Positions 20,811-34,251 are shown, counted from the stretch's first letter. The stretch is 64,000 bases of DNA from Burkholderia thailandensis E264 (GCF_000012365.1 NC_007651.1:3472001-3536000); one strand, 5' to 3'. Notes: generated by a model from the sequence alone, not told the origin. Translations and numbers: made by a program.

Positions 20811-20993
20811 TTAACCGATGACCTTCACAAGGTACGAGACCTTGTTGATCATCCCGCGCACCGCCGGCGTATCCTGCAGCTCGCTGACCGAGTTGAGACG
20901 GCGCAGACCCAGACCGCGCACGGTGGCGCGGTGCGATTCGCGAGTCCCAATCAGGCTCTTCACGAGCTGAACCTTGACAGTTTTTTCAGACAT
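20811..20993 (-). CDS. rpmD: 50S ribosomal protein L30
   Basis: 60 residues starting [16 protein letters not shown], with the family core [14 protein letters not shown]. The Met at 20993 is chosen; an in-frame extension MVT has no family support. Confidence 0.97.
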
Positions 20994-21008
20994 GGTGACC
21001 ACCTGGGC

Positions 21009-21527
21009 TTAGCCCAAAATTTCTTCGACGGACTTGCCGCGCTTCGCCGCGATGTCGCCAGGGGTCGACTGCTTGCGCAGGCCGTCCAGCGTCGCACGAA
21101 CGAGGTTGTACGGGTTCGTCGAGCCGTGGCTCTTCGCGACGACGTTCTGCACGCCCATCACGTCGAACACCGCGCGCATCGGGCCGCCGGCGATCACGCC
21201 GGTACCGTCCTTCGCCGGAGCGAGGAGGACCGTCGACGCGCCGTGCTTGCCGTGCACCTCGTGCTGCAGCGTGCCGTTCTTCAACGGCACCTTGAACATG
21301 TTGCGGCGGGCCTGCTCCATCGCCTTCTGAACGGCGACCGGCACTTCCTTCGCCTTGCCCTTGCCCATGCCGACGCGGCCGTCGCCATCGCCGACCACGG
21401 TCAGTGCGGCGAAGCCGAGAATACGGCCACCCTTCACGACCTTGGTCACGCGATTGACCGAAATCATTTTTTCGCGAAGGCCGTCGTCGCGCTCGTCAGC
21501 CTGAACTTTCGCTTGCATCTTTGCCAT
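21009..21527 (-). CDS. rpsE: 30S ribosomal protein S5
   Basis: Small-subunit protein involved in decoding accuracy. The 172 residues have the S5 RNA-binding domain ([19 protein letters not shown]) and the conserved C-terminal [19 protein letters not shown] segment. Confidence 0.98.
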   Translation of the reverse strand: MAKMQAKVQADERDDGLREKMISVNRVTKVVKGGRILGFAALTVVGDGDGRVGMGKGKAKEVPVAVQKAMEQARRNMFKVPLKNGTLQHEVHGKHGASTVLLAPAKDGTGVIAGGPMRAVFDVMGVQNVVAKSHGSTNPYNLVRATLDGLRKQSTPGDIAAKRGKSVEEILG

Positions 21528-21540
21528 GACGATTCCTTCC

Positions 21541-21906
21541 TTAGAACTTGAGCCCAGCTTCGCGAGCTGCCTCGGCCAGCGCCTTCACGCGGCCATGGTA
21601 GCGGAAGCCCGAGCGGTCGAAGGCGACGGATTCGATGCCGGCGGCCTTGGCCTTCTCGGCGATACGCTTGCCGATCAGCGTAGCAGCGGCGACGTTGCCG
21701 CCCTTGCCCGACTTGTCGGCGAGCTGCGCACGAACTTCGGCTTCGAGCGTCGACGCGCTGGCCAGCACCTTGGTGCCGCACGGCGAGAACACCTGAGCGT
21801 AGATGTGCGTGTTCGTGCGATGCACGGCGAGACGCGCGACCTGCAACTCGGCGATCTTGATACGCGTCTGGCGAGCGCGGCGCAGGCGAGATTGAGTCTT
21901 ATCCAT
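21541..21906 (-). CDS. rplR: 50S ribosomal protein L18
   Basis: 5S rRNA-binding protein. 121 residues, with a basic N-terminus ([16 protein letters not shown]) and the conserved [24 protein letters not shown] end. Confidence 0.98.
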
Positions 21907-21918
21907 GATTGCGCACCC

Positions 21919-22449
21919 TTACTTCTTCTTCGTTTCTTTGAGGATCACAACCTCGTCGGCATAGCGCACGCCCTTGCCCTTGTACGGCTCGGGCGGACGG
22001 TAGCCGCGGACTTCCGCAGCCACTTGGCCGACTTTCTGCTTGTCGATCCCCTTGATCACGATTTCGGTTTGCGTCGGGGTTTCAGCCTTGATGCCTTCCG
22101 GCATCTGGTGCACCACCGGGTGCGAGAAACCCAGCGACAGGTTCAGCTTGTCGCCTTGCGCCTGCGCACGATAGCCGACGCCCACCAGCGTCAACTTGCG
22201 CTCGAAACCCTTGGTCACGCCTTGCACCATGTTCGCGATGATCGCGCGCATCGTGCCCGACAGTGCATTTGCTTCGCGGCTGTCGTCGACCGGCGACAGG
22301 TTCAGCGTGCCGTCGTTGTTCGCCACGTTCACGAGCGGATTGACCGCTTGCGTGATGGTGCCCAGCGGGCCCTTGACGGTGATCGAACCGTCGGCCAGCT
22401 TGACTTCCGCGCCTTGCAGCGCGATCGGGCTCTTACCTACTCGAGACAT
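21919..22449 (-). CDS. rplF: 50S ribosomal protein L6
   Basis: Protein near the factor-binding site. The 176 residues carry two tandem L6 domains and the C-terminal signature [17 protein letters not shown]. Confidence 0.98.
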   Translation of the reverse strand: MSRVGKSPIALQGAEVKLADGSITVKGPLGTITQAVNPLVNVANNDGTLNLSPVDDSREANALSGTMRAIIANMVQGVTKGFERKLTLVGVGYRAQAQGDKLNLSLGFSHPVVHQMPEGIKAETPTQTEIVIKGIDKQKVGQVAAEVRGYRPPEPYKGKGVRYADEVVILKETKKK

Positions 22450-22469
22450 GTTCCTCTCTCCTTTCGGCT

Positions 22470-22865
22470 TTAAGCGACGTAGCAGATGACTTCGCCGCCG
22501 ACGCCCGTTGCACGCGCCTTGCGGTCGGTCATCACGCCCTTCGGCGTCGACACGATAGCCACACCGAGGCCATTCATGACCTGCGGAATCTCGTTACGGC
22601 CGCGATACACGCGCAGGCCCGGCTTCGACACGCGCTCGAGGCGCTCGATCACCGGACGGCCTGCGTAGTACTTCAGCGCGATGTTCAGCTCGGCTTTCGC
22701 GCCGTCCGCCTTCACGGCGAAATCGTCGATATAGCCTTCGTCCTTCAGGACCTGCGCGATCGCAACCTTGACCTTCGACGAGGGCATCGACACCGAAACC
22801 TTCTCGACCATCTGCGCGTTGCGGATGCGAGTCAGCATATCGGCGATAGGATCACTCATGCTCAT
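22470..22865 (-). CDS. rpsH: 30S ribosomal protein S8
   Basis: Primary 16S-binding protein. 131 residues from [18 protein letters not shown] to [11 protein letters not shown]. In E. coli S8 also represses the spc operon by binding mRNA near rplE; no claim is made for that here. Confidence 0.98.
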   Translation of the reverse strand: MSMSDPIADMLTRIRNAQMVEKVSVSMPSSKVKVAIAQVLKDEGYIDDFAVKADGAKAELNIALKYYAGRPVIERLERVSKPGLRVYRGRNEIPQVMNGLGVAIVSTPKGVMTDRKARATGVGGEVICYVA

Positions 22866-22879
22866 TTATGTTTCTCCTA

Positions 22880-23185
22880 TTACCAGCTCGCCTTGGTCAG
22901 GCCAGGAATCTCGCCACGGAATGCGATTTCACGAATCTTGTTGCGCGCGAGGCCGAACTTGCGGAACGTGCCGCGCGGACGGCCCGTGATCGCGCAGCGG
23001 TTACGCTTGCGGGTCGGGTTCGCGTTGCGGGGCAGTTGCTGCAGTTCCAGGCGAGCGGCATAGCGCTCTTCGTCGGACTTGCTCGCGTCGTCGATGATCG
23101 CCTTCAGTTCAGCACGCTTCGGAGCGTACTTTTGCGCAAGGCGAGCGCGCTTCTTTTCACGTTCGATCAGTGCCAGTTTAGCCAC
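22880..23185 (-). CDS. rpsN: 30S ribosomal protein S14 (zinc-independent long form)
   Basis: 101 residues, the long C-minus form: the CxxC pairs of the zinc form are absent and only a single Cys remains ([11 protein letters not shown]). Ends in the conserved KASW. Confidence 0.98.
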
Positions 23186-23192
23186 GGTAACC

Positions 23193-23732
23193 TCAGTTTC
23201 TGAACGGGAACTTGAAGCTGGCGAGCAGAGCCTTCGCTTCGTCGTCGGTCTTCGCGGTCGTCGTGATGCTGATGTTCAGCCCACGCAGCGCGTCGATCTT
23301 GTCGTAATCGATTTCGGGGAAAATGATCTGCTCTTTCACACCGATGTTGTAGTTGCCGCGACCGTCGAAAGCGCGGCCCGACACGCCGCGGAAGTCACGC
23401 ACGCGGGGCAGGGCAACCGTCACGAAACGATCGAGGAATTCGTACATCGCACGGCCGCGCAGCGTAACCATCGCGCCGATCGGATAGCCCTGACGGATCT
23501 TGAAGCCCGCGATCGCCTTGCGAGCCTTCGTCACGACAGGCTTCTGGCCAGCGATCTTCGTCAGATCGCCCACGGCGTTCTCGATGACCTTCTTATCGGC
23601 AACCGCTTCGCCAAGGCCCATGTTCAGGGTGATCTTGGTGATGCGCGGCACTTCCATGACCGACTTGTAGCCGAACTTCTCGATCAGGCCGGGAACAACC
23701 TTCTCTTTGTAAAACTCTTGAAAACGTGCCAT
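23193..23732 (-). CDS. rplE: 50S ribosomal protein L5
   Basis: 5S rRNA-binding protein of the central protuberance. The 179 residues have [16 protein letters not shown] and the conserved [15 protein letters not shown]. Confidence 0.98.
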
Positions 23733-23749
23733 TTCTCTACTCCGCAGCG

Positions 23750-24058
23750 TCAGGCGCTCAGCACGGCACCGGTCGTCTTCAGGAAGCGAACCTTCTTGCC
23801 ATCCTCGACCTTGATGCCAACACGCGAAGCCTTGCCGTTCGCGTCGACCAGTGCGACGTTCGAAATATGCAGCGGCATCGTCTTCGCTTCCACGCCGCCC
23901 GTCGTACCCTTCATCGGGTTCGGCTTCACATGCTTCTTGACGAGGTTGATGCCCTCGACCGTCACATGCTCGGCGCCCACGGCCAGCACGACACCGCGCT
24001 TGCCCTTGTCCTTGCCGGTGATGACGATCACTTCGTCACCCTTGCGAATCTTGTTCAT
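23750..24058 (-). CDS. rplX: 50S ribosomal protein L24
   Basis: Assembly initiator of the large subunit. 102 residues with the N-terminal KOW motif ([17 protein letters not shown]). Confidence 0.98.
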
Positions 24059-24067
24059 CGCGACTCC

Positions 24068-24436
24068 TTACAGCACTTCCGGCGCCAGCGACACGATCTT
24101 CATGAATCGTTCGCTACGCAGCTCACGCGTCACCGGCCCGAAGATACGGGTGCCGATCGGCTCGAGCTTGTTATTCAAAAGCACAGCGGCGTTGCCGTCG
24201 AACTTGATCAGCGAGCCGTCTTGACGACGAACGCCCTTGGCGGTGCGGACCACCACGGCGTTGTAGATTTCGCCTTTCTTCACGCGCCCGCGCGGCGTTG
24301 CCTCTTTGACGCTCACCTTGATGATGTCGCCAATGCTGGCATAACGACGCTTCGAGCCGCCGAGCACCTTGATGCACATGACTTCACGCGCACCCGTGTT
24401 GTCGGCCACTTCAAGCCGAGATTCGGTCTGGATCAT
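24068..24436 (-). CDS. rplN: 50S ribosomal protein L14
   Basis: 122 residues starting [19 protein letters not shown], the universal length and start of the family; the longer open frame to 24616 is the leader. First gene of the spc section, with its own promoter at 24657-24684 and a leader of about 210 bases. Confidence 0.98.
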   Translation of the reverse strand: MIQTESRLEVADNTGAREVMCIKVLGGSKRRYASIGDIIKVSVKEATPRGRVKKGEIYNAVVVRTAKGVRRQDGSLIKFDGNAAVLLNNKLEPIGTRIFGPVTRELRSERFMKIVSLAPEVL

Positions 24437-24650
24437 GGTTTGTCTTTCCCAACTTAATCCGGATACGCCACCATGGCGCATACGGTCAGTCTTGGTCCCG
24501 TCAGCCGATCGGCTGCTTGGGTTGGAACAGCAGCGACGGCAAACGAAACCCGCCATCGCAAATCGGTGAATCCTTCGGAGCAGGCTTGACGCCAGTCCGC
24601 TTCCCCCACCAGTCACTTCGCCCGCGACGGGGCTCCCATAAAGAGGGAAG
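24437..24650 (-). promoter_or_regulatory. Long 5' leader of rplN
   Basis: About 210 bases between the predicted start of transcription and the rplN ATG. A hairpin of ATGCGCC with GGCGTAT lies about 30 bases before the start codon. No convincing reading frame is seen; the open frame in phase with rplN has no family support. A role in regulation by a ribosomal protein is possible but unproven. Confidence 0.4.
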
Positions 24651-24656
24651 ACCGGG

Positions 24657-24684
24657 ATTATAACAAATAATCCCGGTCACGCAA
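24657..24684 (-). promoter_or_regulatory. Sigma70-type promoter for the spc section (rplN)
   Basis: TTGCGT (24684-24679), 16 bases, TATAAT (24662-24657) on the minus strand. The -10 lies inside an 11-bp inverted repeat (ACCGGGATTAT / ATAATCCCGGT, 24651-24677). Confidence 0.75.
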
Positions 24685-24705
24685 GCAAAAACTTTGCGAT
24701 TTCAA

Positions 24706-24724
24706 GCACTTCGTGGAGAAGTGC
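24706..24724 (-). terminator. Weak hairpin after rpsQ
   Basis: GCACTTC and GAAGTGC with a 5-base loop, about 29 bases after the rpsQ stop. A T5 run follows only after a further 15 bases, so termination would be partial at best. Confidence 0.35.
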
Positions 24725-24752
24725 CTGTTACTGCCTTGCTACTCTGTCCCGC

Positions 24753-25025
24753 TTAGATCACGCGGGCCGCCTCGACGAGACGCGAAACCGTCCAGGCCTT
24801 CGTCTTCGAAACAGGACGGGTTTCCTGGATTTCGACGAGATCGCCTTCGTTGTACGTGTTCGCTTCATCGTGCGCGTGGTACTTCTTCGAGCGCACGACA
24901 TACTTGCCGTAGATCGGATGCTTGACGCGGTGCTCGACCAGCACGGTGACGGTCTTGTCCATCTTGTTGCTGACGACCTTACCGACGAGCGTCCGCTTCA
25001 GCGAGGTTTTCACGCTATCGTTCAT
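24753..25025 (-). CDS. rpsQ: 30S ribosomal protein S17
   Basis: 90 residues, OB-fold 16S rRNA-binding protein; [20 protein letters not shown] and [15 protein letters not shown] are typical. Its start codon overlaps the rpmC stop by 4 bases, so translation is coupled. Last gene of the S10 section. Confidence 0.98.
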
Positions 25026-25216
25026 TTCTGGTTCGCCTTCTGAGTCAGGACGGTCCGCACACGTGCGATGTCGCGACGAACCTTCTTCAGCTGGCTCGTG
25101 TTCGTGAGCTGCTGGGTCGCGAGTTGCATGCGCAGGCCGAATTGCGCCTTCAACAGGTCCGACAGCTCCTTGTTGAGCGCGGCCTGATCTTTCTGGAGAA
25201 GTTCGGAAGCCTTCAT
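25022..25216 (-). CDS. rpmC: 50S ribosomal protein L29
   Basis: 64 residues, two-helix protein at the tunnel exit ([37 protein letters not shown]). Confidence 0.97.
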
Positions 25217-25225
25217 GTTTTCTCC

Positions 25226-25642
25226 TTAGGCGCCGAGCTGACGCACGATGAACGTCGTCTTCAGCGGCAGCTTCGCTGCGGCCAGACGGAACGCCTCACG
25301 CGCCAGTTCTTCGGATACGCCATCCATTTCGTACAGCATCTTGCCCGGCTGAATCTCGGCGACGTAGTACTCAGGGTTACCCTTACCGTTACCCATCCGC
25401 ACTTCGGCCGGCTTCTGCGAAATCGGCTTGTCCGGGAAGATGCGAATCCAAATGCGGCCGCCGCGCTTGATGTGACGCGTCATGGCACGACGCGCCGCCT
25501 CGATCTGACGCGCGGTCAGACGGCCGCGACCGACAGCCTTCAGGCCGAACTCACCGAACGACACGGCGTTGCCGCGCGTGGCGATACCGGTGTTACGCCC
25601 CTTCTGCTCTTTGCGATACTTCCTGCGTTTCGGTTGCAGCAT
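25226..25642 (-). CDS. rplP: 50S ribosomal protein L16
   Basis: 138 residues starting [17 protein letters not shown]; organises the A-site side of the large subunit. The ATG lies just after the rpsC stop. Confidence 0.98.
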   Translation of the reverse strand: MLQPKRRKYRKEQKGRNTGIATRGNAVSFGEFGLKAVGRGRLTARQIEAARRAMTRHIKRGGRIWIRIFPDKPISQKPAEVRMGNGKGNPEYYVAEIQPGKMLYEMDGVSEELAREAFRLAAAKLPLKTTFIVRQLGA

Positions 25643-25644
25643 CG

Positions 25645-26445
<801 letters not shown>

Positions 26446-26456
26446 CGTATGGCTCC

Positions 26457-26786
26457 TTAATTCCCGACCGTCACAGTGATGTGACAGGATTGCTTCTCAA
26501 TGCGGTTGCCGCGGCCCTTGGCGCGCGCGGTGAAACGCTTGAGCGATGCAGCCTTGTCGACGTAGATGCTCTTGATCTTGAGCTCGTCGATGTCGGCGCC
26601 TTCGTTGTGCTCCGCATTCGCGATCGCCGACAGCACGACCTTCTTCACGATGCCAGCCGCCTTCTTCGGCGAGAACGTCAAAACGTTCAGCGCCTTGTCG
26701 ACCGGCAAACCGCGGATCTGGTCAGCCACAAGGCGCGTCTTCTGCGCCGAGATGCGGGCACCGCGATGAATTGCTTTCACTTCCAT
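26457..26786 (-). CDS. rplV: 50S ribosomal protein L22
   Basis: 109 residues; lines the exit tunnel. The hairpin-tip segment [18 protein letters not shown] is intact, with no macrolide-type deletion visible. Confidence 0.98.
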
Positions 26787-26798
26787 CTTGATAGCCCC

Positions 26799-27074
26799 TT
26801 ATTTCTTGGCCTTCTTGTCGGCCGCGTGACCCTTGAACGTGCGGGTCAGTGCGAACTCGCCAAGCTTGTGGCCGACCATGTTTTCCGAGATATACACCGG
26901 AACGTGTTGACGGCCGTTGTGCACGGCGATCGTCAGACCGATGAAGTCCGGAAGGATCGTCGAGCGACGCGACCAGGTCTTGATCGGCTTCTTGTCGCGC
27001 GAAGCTGCAGCCGCCTCAACTTTCTTCAGCAAATGGGCGTCGCAGAACGGACCTTTTTTAACAGAACGTGCCAT
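26799..27074 (-). CDS. rpsS: 30S ribosomal protein S19
   Basis: 91 residues, [19 protein letters not shown] and the conserved [21 protein letters not shown]. Confidence 0.98.
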
Positions 27075-27084
27075 TGCCTACTCC

Positions 27085-27912
27085 TTAACGCTTGTGACGG
27101 CGCTGGACGATCATCGTCGTCGTGCGCTTGTTGCGACGCGTACGGAAGCCCTTCGTCGGCGTGCCCCACGGGCTCACCGGGTCGCGGCCCGCAGCAGTAC
27201 GGCCCTCACCACCACCGTGCGGGTGATCGATCGGGTTCATTGCGACGCCACGCACCGTCGGGCGGATACCGCGCCAGCGGTTCGCACCGGCCTTGCCGAT
27301 CTGGCGCAGGCTGTGCTCTTCGTTACCGACTTCACCGATCGTCGCGCGGCACTCGATATGCACGCGGCGGATTTCGCCCGAACGCAGACGAACCTGCGCG
27401 TACACGCCTTCGCGTGCGAGCAGCATCGCCGACGTACCAGCCGAACGCGCCATCTGCGCGCCCTTGCCCGGCAGCATTTCGATGCAGTGAATCGTCGTAC
27501 CGACCGGAATGTTGCGGATCGGCAGCGTGTTGCCCGCGCGGATCGGCGCTTCCGAGCCCGACATCAGCTGCTGGCCCACCGTCACGCCCTTCGGCGCGAT
27601 GATGTAGCGGCGCTCGCCGTCTGCGTACAGCACGAGCGCGATGTTCGCGCTGCGGTTCGGGTCGTACTCGAGACGCTCGACCTTCGCCGGGATGCCGTCC
27701 TTCGTGCGACGGAAATCGATCACGCGGTAGTGGTGCTTGTGACCGCCGCCCTGGTGACGCGTCGTAATGCGACCGTTGTTGTTGCGGCCAGCCTTGGAGT
27801 TCTGCGTGTCGAGCAGCGCTGCGTGCGGCTTGCCCTTGTGCAGATCCTTGTTGACCACCTTGACCATCGCGCGGCGACCCGGCGATGTCGGCTTGACTTT
27901 GACGATTGCCAT
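27085..27912 (-). CDS. rplB: 50S ribosomal protein L2
   Basis: 275-residue peptidyl-transferase-centre protein with the invariant [15 protein letters not shown] segment. Confidence 0.98.
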   Translation of the reverse strand: MAIVKVKPTSPGRRAMVKVVNKDLHKGKPHAALLDTQNSKAGRNNNGRITTRHQGGGHKHHYRVIDFRRTKDGIPAKVERLEYDPNRSANIALVLYADGERRYIIAPKGVTVGQQLMSGSEAPIRAGNTLPIRNIPVGTTIHCIEMLPGKGAQMARSAGTSAMLLAREGVYAQVRLRSGEIRRVHIECRATIGEVGNEEHSLRQIGKAGANRWRGIRPTVRGVAMNPIDHPHGGGEGRTAAGRDPVSPWGTPTKGFRTRRNKRTTTMIVQRRHKR

Positions 27913-27914
27913 GA

Positions 27915-28229
27915 TTACTTGGCCTCCGCTTCAAAGTTGATTTCCTGGCCGGGCTTCAGGCAGACGTATGCCTTCTTCACGTCCTTGCGGCGGCCCATCG
28001 ACCGGCCGAAACGCTTCTGCTTGCCCTTTTGGACCAGCACGTTGACGGAATCAACTTCAACCTTGAACAGCAGCTCGACAGCCGCCTTCACTTCCTGCTT
28101 CGTGGCGTCCGGCGCGACTTCGAACACGACTTGCTCGTTCTTGTCGGCAACCAGCGTGGCCTTTTCGGAAATCACCGGTGCGAGCAGGACCTGCATCAAA
28201 CGATGATCGTTCTTGCGAATCTCGCTCAT
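27915..28229 (-). CDS. rplW: 50S ribosomal protein L23
   Basis: 104 residues; tunnel-exit docking site for trigger factor and SRP. Overlaps the end of rplD by 4 bases. Confidence 0.97.
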
Positions 28230-28846
28230 GACAGCAACTCCTCGATCTGGGCGACCGCAGCCTTCGTGACCAGCACTTTCTTGAAGTAGATCAGCGACAG
28301 CGGGTCAGCGTAGCGCGGCTCGACAACCGCCACGTGGGGCAGGTTGCGCGACGCGAGGTACAGGTTTTCGTCGACCGTGTCGGTGATGACGAGCACGGAA
28401 TCGAGACCCATGGCCTTGAACTTGTCGGCCAGCAGCTTGGTCTTCGGCGCTTCGAGAACGATGTCCTCGACGACCGACAGACGGCCTTCGCGGGCCAGTT
28501 GCGAGAAGATCGAGCAGAGACCTGCGCGATGCATCTTCTTGTTGACCTTGTGCGAGAAGTTTTCGTCGGGCGAGTTCGGGAAGATCCGACCACCGCCCCG
28601 CCACAACGGGCTCGACGACATACCGGCACGAGCGCGGCCCGTACCCTTCTGGCGCCACGGCTTCTTCGTCGTGTGCTTGACTTGCTCGCGATCCTTCTGC
28701 GCGCGATTGCCCTGGCGAGCGTTCGCCTGATAAGCAACGACGACCTGGTGGATCAGCGCTTCGTTGTAGTCACGGCCGAACACGACGTCCGACGCGTTGA
28801 CCACCGCACCTTCCTGACCATTCGAATTCAGGAGCTTGAGTTCCAT
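28226..28846 (-). CDS. rplD: 50S ribosomal protein L4
   Basis: 206 residues, with the tunnel loop [20 protein letters not shown]. The rplC stop and rplD start share a base (TAATG). In E. coli L4 represses the S10 operon through its leader; the structured rplC leader here is a candidate for an equivalent. Confidence 0.98.
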
Positions 28847-29505
28847 TATTTCGCCCCCTTCACGGCACGCGTCTTCACGGCCGGCGTCACGAAAACCTTG
28901 CCGCCCTTCGCACCCGGAACTGCACCCTTGACGAGCAGCAGCTTGCGATCGGCGTCGATGCGAGCGATTTCGAGGTTCTGAACCGTCACCGTCTCGTCAC
29001 CCATGTGACCCGTCATGCGCTTGCCCGGAAACACGCGGCCCGGATCCTGCGCCATACCGATCGAGCCCGGCACGTTGTGCGAGCGCGAATTACCGTGCGA
29101 CGCGCGGCCGGAACCGAAGTTGTAGCGCTTGATCGTGCCCGCGTAGCCCTTACCGATCGACACGCCTTGCACGTCGACCTTCTGGCCCACTTCGAACAGA
29201 TCCGGACCGATCACGGCGCCGTTCGACAACTCGGCGGCCTTGTCGGCTTCGATGCGGAATTCCTTGAGGATTTCACCGGTTTGGACACCGGCTTTGGCGA
29301 GATGACCTGCCAGCGGCTTCGTCACGCGCGATGCGCGGCGGGAGCCGAATGCAACCTGCACGGCCGTGTAGCCGTCGGTTTCAACAGTCTTGATCTGCGT
29401 CACGCGGTTGTCCGACACGTCGAGCACGGTGACGGGGATCGAGTCCCCTTCCGCCGTGAAGATACGGGTCATGCCAACCTTGCGACCTACGAGTCCAAGG
29501 CTCAT
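28846..29505 (-). CDS. rplC: 50S ribosomal protein L3
   Basis: 219 residues from [16 protein letters not shown]. This ATG has GGAG 7 bases upstream and was preferred to one four codons earlier. The Gln that is methylated in E. coli falls in [15 protein letters not shown]. Preceded by its own promoter. Confidence 0.98.
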   Translation of the reverse strand: MSLGLVGRKVGMTRIFTAEGDSIPVTVLDVSDNRVTQIKTVETDGYTAVQVAFGSRRASRVTKPLAGHLAKAGVQTGEILKEFRIEADKAAELSNGAVIGPDLFEVGQKVDVQGVSIGKGYAGTIKRYNFGSGRASHGNSRSHNVPGSIGMAQDPGRVFPGKRMTGHMGDETVTVQNLEIARIDADRKLLLVKGAVPGAKGGKVFVTPAVKTRAVKGAK

Positions 29506-29607
29506 CGTTTTCTCCATTCCCGACTGCGATTGGTCGGGGCTAATTTACAAAACGCCGCAACCTGAAGAGGCTCAGGCCGACAGCTTTTTACGCAAATACG
29601 CGAAAAG
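29506..29607 (-). promoter_or_regulatory. Structured leader of the rplC operon
   Basis: About 100 bases with three successive hairpins on the minus strand: an imperfect GCTTTT.../...AAAAGC stem, CCTGA/TCAGG, and CCCGAC/GTCGGG (29519-29538) just before the ribosome site. It is placed where E. coli has the L4-responsive leader, but before rplC instead of rpsJ. Confidence 0.45.
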
Positions 29608-29613
29608 CCTAGC

Positions 29614-29642
29614 ATTATAGCGAGGCCTCTCGTTTTTCGCAA
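29614..29642 (-). promoter_or_regulatory. Sigma70 promoter before rplC
   Basis: TTGCGA (29642-29637), 17 bases, TATAAT (29619-29614). Perfect -10 and spacing. It splits rpsJ from the rest of the S10 genes. Confidence 0.85.
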
Positions 29643-29657
29643 GCAATCAAAGACTTA

Positions 29658-29683
29658 GCGCCGCCCGGCAGACCGGAGGGCGC
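29658..29683 (-). terminator. GC hairpin after rpsJ
   Basis: GCGCC-CTCCGG and CCGG-GCGGCGC form a stem 9 bases after the rpsJ stop. The following TAAGTCTTTGA is only weakly T-rich, so it may be a leaky terminator for the str transcript. Confidence 0.5.
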
Positions 29684-29691
29684 CGAGAGCC

Positions 29692-30003
29692 TTACTGCAG
29701 CTTGATTTCCACGTCGACGCCGGCCGGCAGGTCGAGCTTCATCAGCGCGTCGACCGTCTTGTCGGTCGGATCGACGATGTCCATCAGGCGCTGGTGAGTG
29801 CGGATTTCGAGCTGGTCGCGCGACGTCTTGTTGACGTGCGGCGAACGCAGGATGTCAAAACGCTGGATGCGCGTCGGCAGCGGCACCGGGCCGCGGACGA
29901 TTGCGCCGGTCCGCTTCGCGGTGTCGACGATTTCGGCAGCCGATTGATCGATCAGACGATAGTCGAAAGCCTTCAGGCGAATACGGATTTTCTGTTGCTG
30001 CAT
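29692..30003 (-). CDS. rpsJ: 30S ribosomal protein S10 (NusE)
   Basis: 103 residues; a 30S head protein that also joins NusB on boxA RNA for antitermination of rRNA operons. [21 protein letters not shown] and [19 protein letters not shown] are typical. Here it is the last gene of the str transcript (after tuf), separate from rplC. Confidence 0.98.
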   Translation of the reverse strand: MQQQKIRIRLKAFDYRLIDQSAAEIVDTAKRTGAIVRGPVPLPTRIQRFDILRSPHVNKTSRDQLEIRTHQRLMDIVDPTDKTVDALMKLDLPAGVDVEIKLQ

Positions 30004-30060
30004 GACGATTCCTTGAAAAGAGCGAGGCGGTGTTGCGCCGCCAGATCAGATAAAGAACGT

Positions 30061-30098
30061 GGGACCGGGCGCCTGCGGAGAGCAAGGCGCCCGGTCCC
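30061..30098 (-). promoter_or_regulatory. Perfect 13-bp stem-loop between tuf and rpsJ
   Basis: GGGACCGGGCGCC and GGCGCCCGGTCCC with a 12-base loop, 58 bases after the tuf stop. No T-run follows, so an RNA-processing or 3'-end-protecting role is more likely than termination. Confidence 0.6.
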
Positions 30099-30155
30099 GA
30101 TCGGTACTTCTACTGCCAAACGCCGGATTCTACACGAATCCGCAGACCGTCGATA

Positions 30156-31346
30156 TTACTCGATGATCTTGGCGACGACGCCGGCGCCGACGGTACGGCC
30201 GCCTTCGCGGATCGCGAAGCGCAGACCTTCTTCCATCGCGATCGGCGCGATCAGCTTCACCGTGATCGACACGTTGTCGCCCGGCATCACCATTTCCTTG
30301 TCCTTCGGCAGCTCGATCGAGCCCGTCACGTCCGTCGTACGGAAGTAGAACTGCGGACGGTAGTTGTTGAAGAACGGCGTGTGGCGGCCGCCTTCGTCCT
30401 TGCTCAGCACGTACACTTCAGCCGTGAAGTGCGTATGCGGCGTGATCGAACCCGGCTTCGCCAGAACCTGGCCGCGCTCCACGTCTTCACGCTTCGTGCC
30501 GCGCAGCAGGATACCGACGTTGTCGCCCGCCTGGCCCTGGTCCAGCAGCTTGCGGAACATTTCCACGCCCGTGCAGGTCGTCTTCGCCGTCGCCTTGATA
30601 CCGACGATTTCGATTTCTTCGCCGACCTTGATCACGCCGCGCTCGACACGACCCGTCACCACCGTACCGCGGCCCGAGATCGAGAACACGTCTTCCACCG
30701 GCATCAGGAACGCACCGTCCACCGCGCGCTCCGGCGTCGGGATGTACGTGTCCAGCGCGTCGGCCAGATTCATGATCGCCACTTCGCCCAGCTCGCCCTT
30801 GTCGCCTTCCAGCGCCAGCTTCGCCGAACCCTTGATGATCGGCGTGTCGTCGCCCGGGAAGTCGTACTTCGACAGCAGTTCGCGCACTTCCATTTCGACC
30901 AGCTCGAGCAGCTCGGCGTCGTCGACCATGTCGCACTTGTTCAGGAACACGATGATGTACGGCACGCCGACCTGACGCGCCAGCAGGATGTGCTCACGCG
31001 TTTGCGGCATCGGGCCGTCCGCGGCCGAGCACACCAGGATCGCGCCGTCCATCTGCGCGGCGCCCGTGATCATGTTCTTCACGTAGTCGGCGTGGCCCGG
31101 GCAATCAACGTGCGCGTAGTGGCGGTTCGCCGTCTCGTACTCGATGTGCGCGGTGTTGATCGTGATGCCGCGCGCCTTTTCTTCCGGCGCCGCGTCGATT
31201 TCGTCGTACTTCTTCGCTTCGCCGCCGAACTTCGCCGACAGAACCGTCGCGATCGCCGCCGTCAGCGTCGTCTTGCCGTGGTCAACGTGACCAATCGTAC
31301 CTACGTTCACGTGCGGCTTGGTCCGCTCAAACTTCTCTTTTGCCAT
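30156..31346 (-). CDS. tuf: Elongation factor Tu (copy 1, str operon)
   Basis: GTPase that delivers aminoacyl-tRNA to the ribosome. 396 residues with GHVDHGKTT (P loop), DCPGH and NKCD. The DNA is essentially identical to the copy at 49251-50441 from the stop codon up to the fifth codon; the first codons differ silently. Follows fusA with a 41-base gap. Confidence 0.98.
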
Positions 31347-31387
31347 GATTCTCTTCTTTCAAAAATAATCGGTTGGTAGATGCAGAT

Positions 31388-33490
<2,103 letters not shown>

Positions 33491-33548
33491 TTTGATCCTC
33501 TATTGGTTGGCACGATGCGACCCTTGTCGCAGCGCGCCTCAACACAAA

Positions 33549-33580
33549 CGGGCGAGGCGCTCGAAAAGCGCACCCGCCCG
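33549..33580 (-). promoter_or_regulatory. Stem-loop between rpsG and fusA
   Basis: CGGGCG and CGCCCG with an inner CGCT/AGCG pair, 31 bases after the rpsG stop. Without a T-run on the minus strand, it is more likely a processing or regulatory structure than a terminator. Confidence 0.4.
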
Positions 33581-33610
33581 GAATTTTTCCGCTAAAGCCC
33601 AGCCTGGCGC

Positions 33611-34081
33611 TTAGAAACGGAAGTGCGAGAACGCACGGTTGGCTTCCGCCATCCGGTGAACTTCGTCGCGCTTCTTCATCGCGCCGCCGCGGCCTTCGGC
33701 CGCTTCGGAGAGTTCACCTGCAAGGCGCAGAGCCATCGACTTCTCGCTACGCTTCTTCGCAGCCTCGCGCAACCAGCGCATCGCCAATGCCATACGACGC
33801 GACGGGCGCACTTCGACCGGAACCTGATAGTTCGCACCACCAACGCGACGGCTCTTCACTTCGACCACCGGCTTCACGTTGTTGAGCGCGACCGTGAACA
33901 CTTCCAGCGGGTCCTTGCCACCCTTGGTCTGGATTTGTTCGAATGCGCCATAAACGATGCGCTCAGCCACCGACTTCTTGCCGGACAGCATCAGCATGTT
34001 CATGAACTTGGCTACATCCACGTTGCCGTACTTCGGATCCGGCAACACTTCCCGCTTGGGGACTTCGCGACGACGCGGCAT
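33611..34081 (-). CDS. rpsG: 30S ribosomal protein S7
   Basis: 156 residues; nucleates the 30S head. [19 protein letters not shown] and [16 protein letters not shown] are typical. The 170-base gap to rpsL upstream contains small hairpins and no gene; in E. coli S7 regulates at this position. Confidence 0.98.
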   Translation of the reverse strand: MPRRREVPKREVLPDPKYGNVDVAKFMNMLMLSGKKSVAERIVYGAFEQIQTKGGKDPLEVFTVALNNVKPVVEVKSRRVGGANYQVPVEVRPSRRMALAMRWLREAAKKRSEKSMALRLAGELSEAAEGRGGAMKKRDEVHRMAEANRAFSHFRF

Positions 34082-34251
34082 GATTCTTCCTTTACCTGTT
34101 CAGTTGGAGCTCGAAAGCCCCGCGGCCACCAACTAACCCGATCACATCTGCTCGACTAACCAGCTTGGCCGGGTGACCACTTACTCGACAGCACCGGCAA
34201 TCCGGCACCACCGCCTTAACCGCCCGGAGGCGATCTCCATTCAGAGGCAGC

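Noticed and set aside
30381..31379. Plus-strand frames that occur twice, opposite both tuf genes
   Set aside because: Their repetition is explained by the tuf duplication, not by a conserved antisense protein.
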